From: Candidatus Desantisiibacteriota bacterium | GTDB taxonomy: Bacteria > JACRDZ01 | Direction: 5' to 3' | DNA length: 13,207 nucleotides | Assembly (NCBI GenBank): GCA_016209155.1 | Contig: JACQWU010000333.1 | Location: 1 to 13,207, forward strand | Shown here: positions 12,826 to 13,207 of the stretch, in pieces | Layout of the letters: every line of letters starts with the position of its first letter | Position numbering within the stretch: position 1 is the first letter of the stretch | Position numbers and translations under genes: made by a program | The notes under the pieces: model-generated | What the model was told of the DNA's origin: nothing | The model's database searches: none | Seen by the model: only the letters and a program-made list of their open reading frames with translations

Positions 12826-13207
12826 TTATTTCACACAAAAAATATTATGCCCGGGTTTATCAATGATTAACGATTGATATAAAATTTTTAAAAAATCTTC
12901 CCCGTATTTATTAAGAAAATAATAAATATTCAGCTTTCTTTCTTGAAAATCTTCTTCCGGCAGTAAATTATTAAATAGCTTAGAAATCTGTCTGACAATT
13001 ATTTGCTCGTTCATTTCTATTTTTCGCCAGACTCTATTTTCTATTTTTTCAACTGCATCATTTATTGGTTTAATGCTTTTATTATATATTGCAAAAAGTT
13101 CAGGATCAATTTTTTTCAAGTCTAAACTCATGTCATTTCCTGCAATTTCTAATGTGTTTTTAAATTTCTCAATTATTTTATCAATTCCTCCTGAATATTT
13201 ATTCTTA
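12826..13207 (-). CDS. bshC: BshC, bacillithiol biosynthesis cysteine-adding enzyme, C-terminal part (cut by window edge)
   Basis: The minus frame is open from the TAA at 12826-12828 through the end of the window; the first whole codon is 13204-13206 (126 residues visible). An ATG at 13131 is internal, and coding continues upstream of it (K-Y-S-G-G-I-D-K-I-I-E-K-F). The visible part matches the C-terminal coiled-coil and tail of BshC: alternating charged helices (about 28-75 of the visible part), then LLPEEDFQERKLNIYYFLNK, Y-G-E-D-F and a terminal H-N-I-F. The L-P-x-x-x-x-Q-E-R-x-x-N block is typical of that family. BshC adds cysteine to glucosaminyl-malate in the last step of bacillithiol synthesis. 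The next gene downstream, 17 bases away, is bshA, which strongly supports the call. The catalytic N-terminal part is outside the window. Confidence 0.82.
   Translation of the reverse strand, partial: KNKYSGGIDKIIEKFKNTLEIAGNDMSLDLKKIDPELFAIYNKSIKPINDAVEKIENRVWRKIEMNEQIIVRQISKLFNNLLPEEDFQERKLNIYYFLNKYGEDFLKILYQSLIIDKPGHNIFCVK

Noticed and set aside
12809-12838. TTG at 12838 as the bshA start, overlapping the bshC stop
   Set aside because: The ten extra residues are absent from BshA proteins as I know them, and GGAG is well placed for the ATG at 12808.
12826-13131. A complete 101-residue hypothetical protein starting at 13131
   Set aside because: The frame stays open upstream to the window edge and the sequence matches the C-terminal end of BshC, so the ATG is internal.
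1-13207. CRISPR array, tRNA, rRNA, defence or toxin-antitoxin genes
   Set aside because: No regularly spaced repeats, cloverleaf or conserved rRNA stretches, nor nuclease or toxin-antitoxin motifs were seen on either strand.

Overview
The window is AT-rich (about one third G+C by eye) bacterial DNA with dense coding, good Shine-Dalgarno sequences and short intergenic spaces. The gene content suggests an anaerobic or microaerobic bacterium: a periplasmic tetraheme cytochrome c3-like protein, a candidate sigma-54 promoter, cyclic-di-GMP proteins, and a bacillithiol (BshC-BshA) locus. The order aroF-tyrA-aroA recalls Desulfobacterota-type aro operons. Bacillithiol genes point more towards Bacteroidota/Chlorobiota-like or other lineages. 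I cannot assign a phylum from this window alone.

Layout. 1-501 (-): C-terminal part of a degenerate EAL-type protein, cut off at its 5' side and probably a gene remnant. 739-1176 (+): small heat-shock protein Hsp20 behind a candidate sigma-54 promoter and an upstream inverted repeat, ended by a strong hairpin terminator. 1229-4956 (-): an exported-protein operon of two LVIVD-type beta-propeller reading frames, which look like one broken gene, followed by a small DUF2141 protein. 4957-5326: a 370-base gap with divergent promoters and hairpins. 5327-9220 (+): aroF (DAHP synthase), tyrA (prephenate dehydrogenase), an unknown two-TM protein with paired cysteines, and aroA (EPSP synthase), so three aromatic amino-acid enzymes in one transcription unit with a palindromic repeat inside it. 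9217-10029 (-): EcfT transporter subunit, convergent with and overlapping aroA. 10187-11137 (-): REC-GGDEF diguanylate cyclase whose receiver carries Glu instead of the phospho-acceptor Asp. 11366-11746 (-): tetraheme cytochrome with its own promoter and terminator. 11909-13207 (-): bshA with an internal in-frame deletion, preceded by the C-terminal part of bshC, which runs off the window.

Points of interest. Three loci look damaged or rearranged: the EAL remnant, the split LVIVD gene, and BshA missing the middle of its GT-B fold. Between the GGDEF gene and ecfT lies a ~133-bp block with imperfect ~30-bp terminal inverted repeats, bracketed by a 15-bp direct repeat. It looks like a MITE-type insertion that duplicated the last codons of the GGDEF gene. 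I do not see a defence system, CRISPR array, rRNA or tRNA. The strongest candidates for something undescribed are the MITE-like element, the truncated BshA, the phosphomimetic-looking REC-GGDEF protein and the CX3CH heme site.
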